64,000 nucleotides of DNA, from positions 8,868,001 to 8,932,000 of the forward strand of contig NC_079878.1 in assembly GCF_029227915.1 (NCBI RefSeq), read 5' to 3'. Of the stretch, positions 11,201 through 26,200 are shown one piece after another (positions within the stretch are counted from its first letter, which is position 1; each line of letters begins with the position of its first letter). The notes beneath the pieces were generated by a model. The model saw only the letters and a program-made list of their open reading frames with translations, had not been told where the DNA came from and searched no databases. The position numbers and the translations under genes were made by a program. The DNA comes from Hydractinia symbiolongicarpus (taxonomy: Eukaryota > Cnidaria > Hydrozoa > Anthoathecata > Hydractiniidae).

Positions 11201-14200
11201 ACCATTTTCTTGATTCTTATCAATATCAAATCGAAAATGGTTATGTTAACATTGGATTGTTGACATATGACCGCAATGCATTTATTGTAAAAAATTTTAA
11301 AGAACACTTTGTAACACCATACATTAGAAAATATGTAAACAATTTAAAGCCATCAAAAAATGGTGCTGCTATAGAACGTGGAATGGACGCAGCAGCTGAT
11401 TCAATTTTCCCAAATGGGCAGAAGAACAATTTGAAATTCTTAGTTCTATTTACAGATGTGTCAGGATTTGCAGATAAGACACTGGTTGCTTTAGCAAGAA
11501 CGAAGTTGCAGAATCAAGGTGTGGACACCATTATGATAGGTGCTGGTAATAAAGTAAACAAAGTTGATTTGATTGGTATGGTAAACAAGCCAAATAACAT
11601 CATAACTGGTTTGACGTCAAAAACCTTTTTGACTGCCTACACTGACGTTATCGAGAAATTTTTTGAAGGTATGTTTCTATTTTAATTTTTGGTTTTCCAT
11701 TAACTTTTGATTTTTATGGAAATTTTGTTGATAATCATGTTTAAATAACTGTGGTCATACAAATGCCTACATTTCAGCACGTTTTAATCACTAGGTTTTT
11801 TTGCTATAAACTCTGGACTTGACATGATCTTGCTTTTTATACAATGTTGTTTCTTCTAATTATTGTGCCAAGGCGTAAGCATTGACATTATTTCCAATGA
11901 TGTAAAATTCATTGTGGATTATAGTACTTATCGCTATTTTAGTCTATGACAAAAGCTCTTTATTTTTGTGAACAACTTGCCTTGATTTTCCAAATTAAAG
12001 TTAAAAATCAAGCACTAATATGATCAAAGAAGCATGACATAATGCTTGATATTAAATTAACTATCCACTTCGTAGATCAAAAGTTTTTGTCAGAAGAAGA
12101 TTAAATGTGTACTTTACTTGTAACAAATTTGTAAAAAAATTAGATTAAGTGCTGAATCATGCTGCAATATTTTCTGCTCTAGCACGATGCCGACAGCTTG
12201 ATTGTCAACAGGGTGAGCTTTGCCAGAAAGATAATATATATGACATAAAATGTGGATGTGCACAGAGTTGTACCTCAGAGTATGAGCCAGTGTGTGCAAG
12301 CAATGGAAAGTCATATGCCAGCTCCTGCTTGCTGAAAAGAGAAGCCTGTATCAAGAAGAATGGTGTTCATGTTATATCACAAGGATATTGTCGTATGTTA
12401 AATTATTATTTTTGTTCTTTTAATTATTTTTTTTTGGGGGGGAGGGGTGTAGATTTGAAACACAGAAGTTATAAAATTACATCTGCATACATTTAGGCAA
12501 AGTCATAAATAGGACTTTACACAAGTAGTAGTTTTACCATATACTACAATTATATTGATTTATTTTATATTTCATATTTTACTTATAAAATTTTAAATTT
12601 GTAGGTATTGAGAAAAAAATGGATGTTGTTTTTGCATTTGATGCTTCAGACAGTACATCAGATGACAGCTTTGCGCAATTCAAAACATTCTTGCAAAATG
12701 CTTTGAAAGCATATGAAATTTCCCCTGAGAAAGTTAGAGTTGGCTTACTTCTTTTTGGAAGGCAGACTCAGATTATTGTAAGTTTGGAGAGGGGAGATAA
12801 CCAAGATTATGTGCATCAGGCAATTAAAACAATGAGGAAGCAAGGTAAATTAATCCATAGTCAGGACTTTAAAAGTTTAAGTTGCAAAACTTTTATGTTA
12901 CCAATTGCAAGTTCAATATGTTTTAAACAGAGACAATTCTTGCCATATGATCACAGTTAAAAAAGAAAATTTAATCAAATTGGCAAGCATATCACTAAAT
13001 TATACTGATGATTAATTTGGTCTCAATACTTTAAGATATATAATTAAAAATTTATCATTTTTTTTTCTCTGATTCAGGAGGAAAAGGAGATTTACCAAAA
13101 GCACTTTCAGATCTACTATCAAAAATGTTTTTGAAATCACCACGGCCAGATGCAGACAAAGAGATTATTTTGTTTACAAATGGTGCTGATGTTCCCAGCA
13201 GTTATCAATTGGAACAAATATTAAAAAAGTTTTCAGAAAACAAGATTAACATGAAATTTGGAATTACTGGGGAGGTATTAGAAGGGTTGCGCACGACGCT
13301 TACTGATGGTAGAAGTGACGATAGCTTGATTACAAAGGCTAATGAAGAAAGTTTTACAAAGTTTGTTGTTTTTATTTCACCTTCAGAACCTTTACCAGGT
13401 ATGCTATTTTTTGTTTATCAATTAAAATTTAATAACGGTATTGTTAAATTTAATGTTAACATAAATTTAACAATACTGTTAATAATACCCTAGGATAAAA
13501 ACATTTAAACCAAAAAGTACTTGAAAACATTGATAGATTTTCCTTTGCTTATGTCTACTAATTTGAAATTACGGATTTGTATAAAACCTCATGGGAATAA
13601 GCAAGTAAGATTTTTCTTTAGAACAATCAGACATAATATTTGCACTTGGTGGAAATCAACAACTTACTTCAGAGTTTCCGAAACAAAAACAAGCTGCTAC
13701 ACAATTATTGAAGCAGCTGCAAATCTCAAAAAGTGAAACCAGGATTGGAGTAGTGGTTTATGGGGAAAAAGCTAGTGTTGTCACACATTTAAAAAACACT
13801 GATGATTTTAAAACAATTCAAAATATTATCAAATGGACGGGAAAACCAACCCCAGGCTCAAATGTCAATGATGTTTTGCTTGAATTACAAAATATGTTTT
13901 CAACAAAAAATGGAGCTAGACCTAACATGCCGAAGGTTGCCATTATATTTGCTGATGATAAAGTCTTACTAGAGCTTCCCCAATACAGAAAGTCGTTTAC
14001 TAGTTTAATTGACTCTGGTGTAAAGGTTGTATTTGTTCATTCTGGTAAGGAATATGTCAAGCAACTTTTACCTGAGACCATTAGAAAGAAGTTAACATTG
14101 GTGCCTGTTGATGAAGAAAAGGGATTGGACAATAAAGATACTGTAGGAAAAATTATTCAACAACTTAAATCAGGTCAGTGATTCCAATTTAATTTCGGGA

Positions 14201-17200
14201 ATCTCGCGTCACTTTACTTAATGTGAAAATCAATAAATTATTTTTAGACTTAACCTTTTTCAATACATTCAGCATATTAAATGTCATGGGTCTCCATTTT
14301 GAAATTTATGTTCAGTCATTGTGAACAAAATTGTAAACTTTGGGTCTTAAAAAATAGGGGAAAAGACAAATTGTAATTAGTCTTGATCTCCCCTTAATTT
14401 TTATAAATAACCATTATTTCTATTATTTGTAGACCCTTGTTTGTTTGTAACATGCGAATACAATGGAATTTGCAAAGCCATTGACAAACATTCTGCTAGC
14501 TGTACTTGTGCTTCTGCATGTCCAAACATTTATGCTCCAATCTGTGCAGATGATGGAAACAGTTATTCGAGTGAATGTTCTATGAACATTGCTGGTTGCA
14601 CTCAAAAAAAGAAAATTTTGGTTATAAGAGAAGGACCTTGTGGTAAGTATGATATCATTACGAGCCTGTCTAATACCAATTTAATCAGATAAGCTTCACC
14701 AATTTTTTGTGATATAAGGTAAAGAAATTTTTAGTGAATCTATTTCAAATCTTGTTGAAAATTAGACATGTTGATAATTACAAGCAAAGAAAAAAGTTCA
14801 ATTTGTTTTTTAACCAGAAAATTGAATTGGTTTTTAGATATGTTTTTGGATTTATGTTTTGAAATACAAAAATACAAATGTTCATTGAAGGATTTAAATT
14901 TATGGAGTTTGTAAAAGTGTCTGTTGAGGGTAATCTGAAAATCGAGATACAATCTTTGGGAATATGATAAAACGCATCGAAATGTAATTTGTGTTTGTTA
15001 GTGGACAGCTAAACTATATTTATATATATATATAATAATCTGTTGGATATGTTCTTTTGTTAGGCATTGATGAACGAATAGATCTGTTTGTGATTATGGA
15101 TAATTCCAATCAAGTTGACAAAAATTCTCTCAGCCTATTGAAGATATATGCAAAAGGCATTGTTGATGAATATCAATTTGGAGTAGACAAAACACATGGC
15201 TCTTTAATAACTTACAGCAACCAACCTGATATATTACTTAACCTAAATGATGGTGTAGATAAGAATGAATTAAAAAAAATGATTGAGTCTGTTAGTCAAG
15301 ATAAAAATAATTTGCCTCGACTGGACCGAGCTTTGAATAAAGTCTCAGAATTGCTGGTCTCAAGGTTATCTCAAGCTGACCGTGATGTACCTGCAAGTGT
15401 TTTGATATTATCAAGAGGTAAAGCAGTTTTTTGTGTAAACCCATAATAATATTAAATTAGCGCAAAGTTTAACATCATATTTGTCATGTGGGTACTTCAT
15501 CCTTTGTAATAGTACCTTCATAAGTACCCACTAGAGAGTAGTGCTTTAACTTGTATGCCTGCTACATAAGTCAGTTCTTGTCGAGTCCTAGGTTGCCCTA
15601 TGATAAATTTGTACATTTATACAGAAAACTTCCAATAGAGAATAATATTTATATATATTTTTATATACATAAAAAGGTAAGGTACCTTGCAAATAAAAAA
15701 AATTATAACTATTTGTCCAAAATTGAGCAGTTTTACAATTTCTGCAAAATGTAGATTAGCTTTTACCTTCTAGGTACAAAATCATTTATCTAATAAGAAA
15801 AAAACTGCTTATAAAGTTATATCTGCGCTTTTGTTAGTAATTGTTTGTATTTTTCATGATCATAGTACTACTTTCTTGTTATTTTTGTAGGCGTGTCTGC
15901 AACAGAACTTGCTAACATGAAAAATATGATGAAAGACATACAAGAGAAAGCAAGACTATACATGGTAACCTTGCATGACAAGAATTTAGAAGACCTAAAA
16001 GAATTGTTTAAAGTAAAGAGAAATTTATTTATAACGGACAAGAACCAAGATAGTGGTGTTGCTATTACTGATTTAATAAAAGCATTGGTTGAACCCACTG
16101 GTAATATATTATAAATAAATTATAATTATTATTGTTTATTAACATAACTACTTGTTTGAGTTATCTTATTTATGATGTTTTTATTTATAAACAAAAAAAG
16201 TCTGTTCCTTTTATCTTTCATAGTTTCACATGTTAGTTATGTTCTAATCTAATTCTTAAATGCATTTAATGGATAGAAATGCAAATATCTACAAAATCTT
16301 TCTCAATTATAAGCATGGTACAACACATATTTTTATATTTTTATATTTTGCAATTTCTTGTTTTAGTGAGTGGAAGACCAACCGACATGGTATTATCATT
16401 TGGACTAAGTGGTGATCTAGCTTCTCAACATGCACAAACTGCCAAACTTGTGGCGAACAAAATTATAAACTCAATGACATTTAATAAAGATGTTTCAGTA
16501 GCTGCAGTAAAGTATGGTAATAAAGCTGACAAGCTGTTTGATCTAGATGAATACAAATCAAAGGATCCTGTGTTGTCACACATAAAATCTGTATATCTTC
16601 CTGAAGTAGGAAATCAACCAGAAAAAGCACTTGAATTTATATCTAAAGATATTCTTAAACTAGGCACAGGTTATCATGTAAACGTACCAAAAGTTATTGT
16701 ATTTTTAACCAACCAGAAACCATTATTTATTGTTGAGCCTACTGCTAAAAAAGTGTTGAATCAAGGCGTAAAAATTGTTGTTATTGGCATTGGAGATGAT
16801 GTCAGTAGCCATGATTTTGTACCCCTAACTGGAGGTAAAAAAGATTTGATTGCAGTTGTAACTAAAGAGGAAGATTTGAAAAATGACAGTATTGTTAATA
16901 TCGCAAGACCAGGTATTTAGTAATTTATACTATGATGTTGCACCTAGGCTTTCGTCATTTAAGTAGTCATCTTATTTTTTCTTAACCAAAAAATGCTTTT
17001 TTATGTAAAAATTAAAAAAATGAACCTTGTGATGATAAGCTATGAGCCTGTGAAATCAGAGAAATGTCCCTGTCACATGTATACTTGCATCAGTATCTTG
17101 TGTATTCTTGTTTGCATGTTAACATGAAGTCTCTGAAGGAGATTTGAAATAAAGTTGCACTCAGATGACAGCTATTAAAATAGAGATAAACCATAGAAGT

Positions 17201-20200
17201 CTTAATATGGAATTTTACTAGTGCCATTTTCTTCTGCTTATTTGCACAAGTAAATTTTTAACTTTAAGATGGCATCTTTTCAATCTTATTTAGACCCTTG
17301 TTTAACAGCAATTTGCGATCCTCATGCTTCCTGTTCACGTAAAGCTGATGGTACCCATCAGTGCACTTGCCCCCTATGTAAAGATTTATATGATATTGTG
17401 TGTGCTAGCAATGGCAGAACATACGGCAGTAAATGCGAAATGGAAAGATATGGATGCAACAAGAAGGAAAAAATGTCTGTTGTCAAATTAGGGCCTTGCG
17501 GTAAGTGTAGACATATCCAGAAAGAACAAACATTAGGAATGCATACTTGACCAATATCATTGCATTGATATTAGGTGCAAGTCTGACTTAAACTTGTGTT
17601 GAAACTCATGTATGACGACACATATTTAACTGGCGTAATTTTGTTTAAGCATTTTAAACCTTAAACTGGAATGGAATTGTAGTTGTGCTGTTAATCATAA
17701 CTCTGTTTAACATTGTTTTTTATGTTATGGATTTTTTAGAACTTAATTCTCTATAACACATTTCTTTTTTTACTTCAGGTCTATCCACACCTTTAGAAGT
17801 TGTTTTTCTGTTGGACAGTTCCAATGAAGTTTCTTCAGGTGTTTGGTCAGATGTTGTTAAATATGCCAAAACAAACATAGTGAATTATCCTTTATCTGCG
17901 AATAAAATAAGAGTGTCCATTGTTAATGTTGGTGAAACAGCGAAAGTCGAGATACCACTGAAAGAAGGAATCAGTCGACAAGCTTTATTAAAAGCTTTAT
18001 ATGATGCCAAGCGAATTGGAGGTGACAAAAACGTTGACCAAGGATTTCAAAAAGTTTCTGAAATCTTAGCTAGTGACAAAGTCCGAACTAATGCAGGACA
18101 AGTTGTGGTTGTCATTATTGCTGGGAAGATAGAACAGGAGACTGTCTCAACTGCAAAGCTGATTGTTGATGATTTACGAAACAGAAATGTTAAAGTGTCA
18201 ATAATTGGTGTTGGTAAAGGAATTGTGTCAGAAGATTTGAATCCTTTATCCACTAAAGTTGATTATGTTGTAACTATCAAAGATTCAAGTAAACTCCCAG
18301 CAACTGTTGACATTGTTTCAAAAGCCAAAGGAGATGCTGCAGGTTTGTATTTATAAAGATGTTTCAAATAATTATGCATTTTCTGACCACAACCTTTCAC
18401 ATAATTTTGTGATTCTTATAAAGGCGAAACAGCATTCCCTTACCAATACTCTTTAGTTAGTAGGCTACTTAAGCAGAGGTTTTTTCGCTAATGTCTCTGT
18501 TGATCTGTTTTTGATTTTACTTTTACTAAATTATACTTTCTTCTTTTTTATTTATTTAGCAATAATTGATTCTATATTTGACTATCTATATGTAGGGTTT
18601 GTTAATATGAATAAATGTACTAATTTTGGACATAAAACTTTTTTTTATAGCTTCATTATTAGAAAGGGATACATTACTTGTGTTTTGGCCCTCTCGTTAT
18701 TCAACACAAGGATCAATGTCACTGATGAAGTCTGTTGGTGCAAATTTTGTTGCAAAGTATCCACACTCACCCACAGGTGCTCATATTGCTGCACTAACAT
18801 ATAATAATGAGTTGCTTAATTGGAATGAAGCACATAGTTTAACAAAGAAAGAAATCCTAAAAAAGTTTCAGCAGATTCAAATTACCAAGCCAAACACTGC
18901 GGAGGATGTGCAAAAGTTTGTTAATTCTGTTAACTTCAACCTAAAGTTTTCCCGCCACAATAGTGACATCACTGTTGTGTTTATTATTGATAGTATGCCT
19001 GAGAAAAATGCAATTAAATTTATCAATTTTTTGAATGAGAAGTACAAAATCATCTTACTTGGAGTGGGAGAAAATATCAATAACATCGAACTTAGAAAGG
19101 AACTTGATGATGGCATTACTTTATTAACAGAAAAAAATGGAAACTATCCAGAACTTGAGAACATCAACACTTTAATTTTTCCAGGTTAGTCCTAAAAGAT
19201 AGTTTTCGAACTATGTTTAATTATAAATAAACATATTTGAAGGTAAACTTTGTGCTAAATTTTTATTGGTAAAGTCAACATTATTTTCTGTAAGATTTTC
19301 TTTGGTATTTACAAAGTGCAGAAAAAAGTTGTATATTCAAGAGAAGCGATGAATGAGAACACGAAGGCAAACATCATTAAAAATGTGTTGATATAATGTC
19401 TTTTTATTTCTTTTTGAAGATGCTTGCACCAAGATCCAGTGTGAATACCATTCCACTTGTCTTACAAAACCAGACCAAACAACAGAATGTGTTTGTCCAG
19501 TGTGCCCATCATTACACAAACCTGTTTGTGGAAGTAATGGCTTGACTTATACCAGTTCTTGTCACTTAAAAGCTTCTTCCTGCATAAAGAAGACTGCTAT
19601 AGCGATAGTGAAACAGGAGCCTTGCAGTAAGTTTTTTTTGGTTAAAATCCTCATATCAGTAAAAGGACTACCGTTTTAATAATTTTTCTCATTAACCTAA
19701 GTGTGCAGTACTTATCGGAGGGAAAAATTGCAGGGAAAAATTAACCTTAAAACAGAATGGCATTAATTAAGGGAAAGACTTATTCTTTTTAGTAGGTTGG
19801 CCTTTTTTGTAAACACTTTAGAATGCTTAAGATGCTTTCGATAAGAAGATTTGTTTGTGTTTGTTACTGTTTTCTAAACCTATTTGTTACCCTATTCAAG
19901 CCAGAGGTGGAGGCCTTCTGGAACATCCTTCCTCTAGATTTTTTTAAATAAATTTCAAGTTAGTAAGTATGGAAATTTGGTGACTTTTGTACATACGATT
20001 ACACACATTTTGCCAAAAAAATTCTTTTCTTTGTTATAGCAACAAAAATATTGTAAATAAATCAAGTTTCTTCTTTTTTTTCTGTATTTGAATTTAATGT
20101 ATGTAACATGTTTGCTTGTATGTAACATCTGTTATTGTTTTTCCTCACTTTTTGTCCTCATACAACCTGTAAAGTTTTGCAGAAAATATTTGGTGAACTT

Positions 20201-23200
20201 TGAAAAGATGATGATGTCATCACAAAGTTATAACATTAATTGCCTTAAAAAGGCGATGCCCCAACAGAGGTTGGAAATCTTCTAGTCAGAGTAGAGAGTT
20301 GCGAGTTCCAAGGTCAGCGAGTTGCTTTTTTACTAAACCGAATCATTTTTACGAACTTGAAACAATAAAGTTATTTCTGTAGGATCTTTGAATAACAAAT
20401 TCCAATATAAATTTTAATTAAATTATACACAAAAACACTTCACTTTAGAAATTTAATATGGCTACAATCCCCCTTCGCTGCCATGCCACTGATTGTTGGT
20501 GGTGGGTGGAGGTAGATTTGACCTTATGTACAGAATCCATAAAGCTCAGGAACCTGCAAGTACTAAAAAGCAAATCAAACTCAGTATTTTTGTGACTTAT
20601 GAATTTAATAAAATGATTTGAAATATTGTATCTTTCTACCATCTTATAGCTATATGACATGTTTCTATTCGTAACATCCCCACAAACGAGCATAAAACAT
20701 TTTGTTATTGTTTTTTTGGTCTGTGAGTTATATGCTTTTTTCTATGCAAAATGTAGGACAATGCCTTGAACCACATTTTTCGAACAATCAGAACACACAC
20801 AAGGCAAAGAGCTAAAGATCTCTTTTTTCGTCCTTCACTGCTAAGAGGTAAAGCAAAACATTTTACAATGAGGTTAATCACTTTTAAATATATTTGAAAG
20901 AAATTGTGTTATGCAAGTTGTAAAAAAAGTTAACCAAAATAATAAAAAGCATGTTTGGAGCTGATAGTTAATATCTCCATTTTTTTAACGAAGAAATTGT
21001 ATAAGTTGTTTATAATAAATAATAAATTTTAGTATTGATTAAAAACCGCTCTTTTATTTAAAAAGTTCTAAATACCCTAAAAAGTTCAAAATACCCTAAA
21101 CTACCACACCCTGAATAGTTTGTATGGTATGCTTTAATCATAAGAAAGTGCATCATACGTTTCATATGCACCAATCCCCTATTGATTTTAAAATGGTACC
21201 TTTTTCTTCTTCAGGTTCACAAAACCAAAAAAAGTTTTATGACTTTTCTATTGATTCCCCAAGGGGTAAAAATTTGATTTATGTTGCTGTGAATGACTTA
21301 ATTTAAATTTTCAATTTGTTTCTCTCAAATCATGCATTATTGTGATGACAAAAAAGTTTTTACCTAGTTTAAAAACACTTGTGGAGAAAATCAAAAAAAA
21401 TTCCCATTTTTAATCTGTTTCCAAGCAAAAATGTTACCTGAAGTCTTTAGATTTTTATTTAATTGTTTATAAGCAACTCCAAATTAATCATAAAATAAGA
21501 CAACTCACTGATTTGGCAAGTCATAACTAGCAACTCACGGAACTCACAACTCAAAAATTACCAATACCCCTTCAATAGGGTATAATATTAAGAAGATTAT
21601 AAACTTCAGGACAGGTAGATTTGTTGTGATCATGTTATTGTATGCCAGAATGTTCATTTTCTTTTTTTATAGGTTCCAAAAAAGCAGTTGATCTAGTTTA
21701 TTTAATTGACACTTCCGAAGGTATCTCAGAAGAACAACTAAAAACTCTTGCTCAAACCATAAAATCACAAGTCCAAGGACACAAAATTTCAAAGGATTTA
21801 GCTAGGGTTTCCATTGTTACCTATGGAACGAAACCTAGCTCTCTATTATCACTATCTGCTGGTGATAATATAAATGCCATAAATAAAGCATTGTCGCAAC
21901 TAAAGAAAAATGGAGGACCACCCCAACTAGTTGAGGCTATAGAATACGCAAATGACAATATTCTTCCTAATTCAAGAGATAATATACCACAAACTATCAT
22001 TATATTTATGGCTTCTCATCCCAGTGTGACAAAAGAATCTGCAATTACAGAGAAAATCAATATGATAAAAAAGAATGGAGCTAAAGTTGTTATTGTTGGA
22101 TTAAATAAAGATGTACTTTCAAAGGACTTAAAGGAAACTACAAATGTTGTCAATGGTGGTATTGTTTCTACTTCAGATGATTTAACTGACCTTCTTGAAA
22201 AATTGGCATATGCTGTCAGTCAAGCAACTGGTAAAATGCATTATTTTGAGCGATATTAAATACAACAATGATTCAAATGAGCATTATGTTTTTATTAATT
22301 TCGTATACAGATTCTTTTTGTGACATGAAATAAAATTTTCCTATTTTTGTTTTAGTTTCACCACAACCCTTGGATTTGGGCTTTCTGTTTGCTGCTTCAG
22401 AGAATGCTTCATTATTTAGTTATGAACAAGTAATAGCTGCCAAATTGTTAAATGCTTTCAAAATTGAAAAGGATGCAACCCAAGTAGGGTCTGTAATTTA
22501 TGGAACTGATGGCAGGCTTGCATTTAAGTTAAATCAGTATGACAACGAAAATGCAGTGTCAAAGGCCATCAAGAACTTACAAAATCCTCGATTTGGTTCT
22601 GCTATTGATAAAGGCTTAAAGACTGTCGCAGATGAATTATTTATTAAATCAAATGGAGCACGACCCACTGTGCCAAAAGTTTTAGTTACTTTTGTTGTTA
22701 AGAAATTATCACCATTTAACGATAAGTTAAATGCATTGACAGATGTTAAGATAATACCAATTAGTGTGGGCCCTGATGCCGATAAAGAAGATCTAACAAA
22801 CCTCGGTAGCAACAAAGAAAAGATTTTTAATATCCCATCTGAAATAGACTTAGATGGTGAAGAGATAAGTGAACTAATCAAGAATGTCATTGACAATGCT
22901 AGACAAGGTGTGTTGGTGTTGACAAATTAGAAAAATTTTTGAACCACTGTTTCAATATGTTTTAATCATTATATAACAAATTAATTTGAAAAATATCTTC
23001 TTTTTGTATATTTCTACTGTGTTATCTAGCTTTTTTATTACCTCATAACTTGTTTAGATCCATGCAATAAGATATCTTGCAATAGATACTCACATTGTAT
23101 ACGGAAACCAGATAATTCTGCAGAGTGTGTATGTAAATCGTGTACAGATATATACGAACCAATATGTGGAAAAGATGGCAAGACATATTCTAGTGAATGT

Positions 23201-26200
23201 TACATGAGGCGTTACTCTTGTCAGAATAATATTGCTGTTGGTATTTTTAAACAAGGACCGTGTTGTAAGTTCTTTTGCAAATTAAGTATGTTTTATATTT
23301 ATAACTTTTTCAGCATTTAGGATTAAAACTTTAATTTTTTAAGGTTTTTAATGTGCACAGTAAATCATTTCAAAATCGACGTTTCACCAATCACTTAAAC
23401 TTGAACAATTTTCTTATATCTTGCTGAGATCTTTTTTGCATTTAATCACTATTAAAATGACTAATAATAATTTTTTGTTTTAGCCATTAATAGTGATATT
23501 GATATGATATACCTTATTGACAGTTCCGATGGTGTTTCCACAGAAACATTTAAAGCATTTAAATCATTTGTTGCCAAAGATGTAAAAACAAAAGACTTTA
23601 AAAGCGGCAAAATCCATGTTGGTATTCTAAACTATGCCTCTGATGCTGTTTTGCAATTATCACCTAAAAATGGTATCAGTGAAACTATTGTAAATAATGT
23701 TCTTTCCAAAATGGGAAGAATAAATGGAAAAAGAAACTTTAAACTCACATTCCAATACATACTTGATGCAATTGTGAAAAATCCACTATTTGTGAGAAAA
23801 AATTCCAAACGTTTGTTGGCATTGCTTGTTGATGGAAGAAGTCTTTCCTGGACTGATTCAGATGCAGCATTATTCAAAGAAAAGTTTGAAAATGCTGACA
23901 TAGACCTGCTGATTATCACCACGGACGGAAATGTAAAAGAAGACTTAAAAGGTTTAGTTCCAAATCCTGATAACATTTTAGTTGTTGATAAAACAGATGA
24001 ATTACCAGATACATCAACAAATATTACAGATGTAATTGGTAAAATAACTGGTATGTTATTTTCACTTCACTACAAAAGCTGTGTTAATGTTTAACGTCAG
24101 ATAAAAGTTCCTATGTTCTGAGGTTTGAGTGTTATCTTAGATACGTTTCTTTATTCATTATTTGTAACTAAAATTAGATTTTGATATCTAAACGAGTTAT
24201 TAGAAAAGCTCCTAAAGATAATAATAGGTCTAACATAATCATAAATGTTCACAAACTATAGATGCATAATCATTTGACCTTTCTTACACACCATTACAAA
24301 TCTTTCTTTAGGAAAAAACGTTGAGCATAATATCATGTTTCTACTGGGTGCAACTGGTGATAAAGAACAAGAAATATTTTCTGCAGAAAAACAATTAGTT
24401 TTAAACATGGTTGATTTAGTCTCTGTACCTCCGATTAATATTGGTGTTGTGATTTATGGCTCAAATAATTATGTAGCCATACCGTTCGGACAGTATGCAC
24501 AATCAAGCGAACTTAAAAAACAAATTGCAAATTTACGTGTTTACTCATCAAACGCCAATAAAGGGAATATTATTATGCCGTTATCCCTAGGATACAAGCA
24601 ATTGACATCAACCTCTTCCAATGTCCTTGTTTTATTTGTCAATCAAAAGCCTATTAAAAAAGAAAAAGATTTTGTTCGAAGTATTCAAGATCAAGGGATA
24701 AAAGTCGTTGTCATTGGTATGGGCAACGAAGTCAGTCCCAAAGATTTGATTGACCTTACTGGAAATAGAAACGACATAGTTCTTGTTCCAAATATTAACA
24801 ATATGAGTGCTGATACAAGCAAAAAGATTGGAGCTGTGATAAAAGCAGGTATTAGCGATGTTATTACACAAAAACGTTATTTGCTTATTTGTAGGTATCT
24901 ACTTAACAAGTCTTGTACTAAAGTCTTAATGTGTTTTTTACATCTAGATCCATGTAGCAATACCAAGTGTGACCTGCCATATTCTACATGTGTTCGGCAA
25001 ATTGATCAAACACCGTTATGTCAATGCCCTACATGTGATGAAGCGTATGCACCAGTTTGTGGGGATAATGGAAAAACATATGCAAGTGAATGTTACCTTA
25101 GGGAGGAATCTTGCAAAAGAAATGTGAAAATAACAACAACCATTGAAAAACCTTGTGGTAAGCATATATTTATTGCACTTGATGTAAATGAATTTTGGTA
25201 ATTTAAGAATGTAGAGAAATATTTTAGCCATTGGTACACTTACTTATATATTGTTGTAACAGTATGTGATGAAAACATTTTTCTGTTGCGAAGTAAAATC
25301 TTGTTGTTCTTGTGCAGAAATAATTTAGGGAGGTGATAAATTAGTACAAATTTTTAAGAAACTTTGTTAATAATACTCAGTGTAATGCTAAATTTACATT
25401 TTTTTATATTTGTTATTATGCTTTTTAGCGTCTATTGATAGCGTTGATTTCATTTTTGTTTTGGATATATCAAATGCAGTGAAGTCATCTGAAATAAAAA
25501 CATTCAAAACATTAATAAAGGAATTAGTCAAAACGTCATCTGGAAATACTAATAAAACAGGAATTGGCTTTATTTTATCTGGTTACAAGAGAGACGAAAT
25601 AAACAAAGTGTTACCTATTTTGGACGTTAATTCGAAGCCTTTGGAAAACATACTGGCACCTGTCGTCAAAGGAAGTGAAACAAGAGATTTTTTAAAGGCT
25701 GTAAAATTACTCAAGTCACCCATGCTAACACGGAAAGGCATCCCAAAAGTTGTTGTATTCATTTCATCTGCGCCTTTTCCAAATAATATGGAAGACTCGA
25801 TTACGCACTCATTACCCTCGTTATCAAAGCAAGAGAATGTTAGAGTACTGTTTATTGGTTTCGGATCAGCATTCAACAAAGAAAATGTCAGAGATATTAT
25901 TGGTAATAGAAATAATGTGAAATTCTTACCTGGCATAAAAAGCTTCCCAAATGTGTTTGATGATATTTACGAAACTGCACAAGATCTTAAAAGTAGGTGA
26001 CAGTTTATTTACTGTACATATTTGCTAACAAATTAGAGAAAATAAGGAAATTCTGCAGTTAGTATCATGGAAAACTTTGTTATTTTCACCTTCGTCATTT
26101 AAATTATTTCAATCTCAAAGGTGCTTCAAAGATAAACTACATTGGATGCATGCTAACTTTGCACTCTATTGATAAAATGTAGTGTGGTCATGCTAATAAT

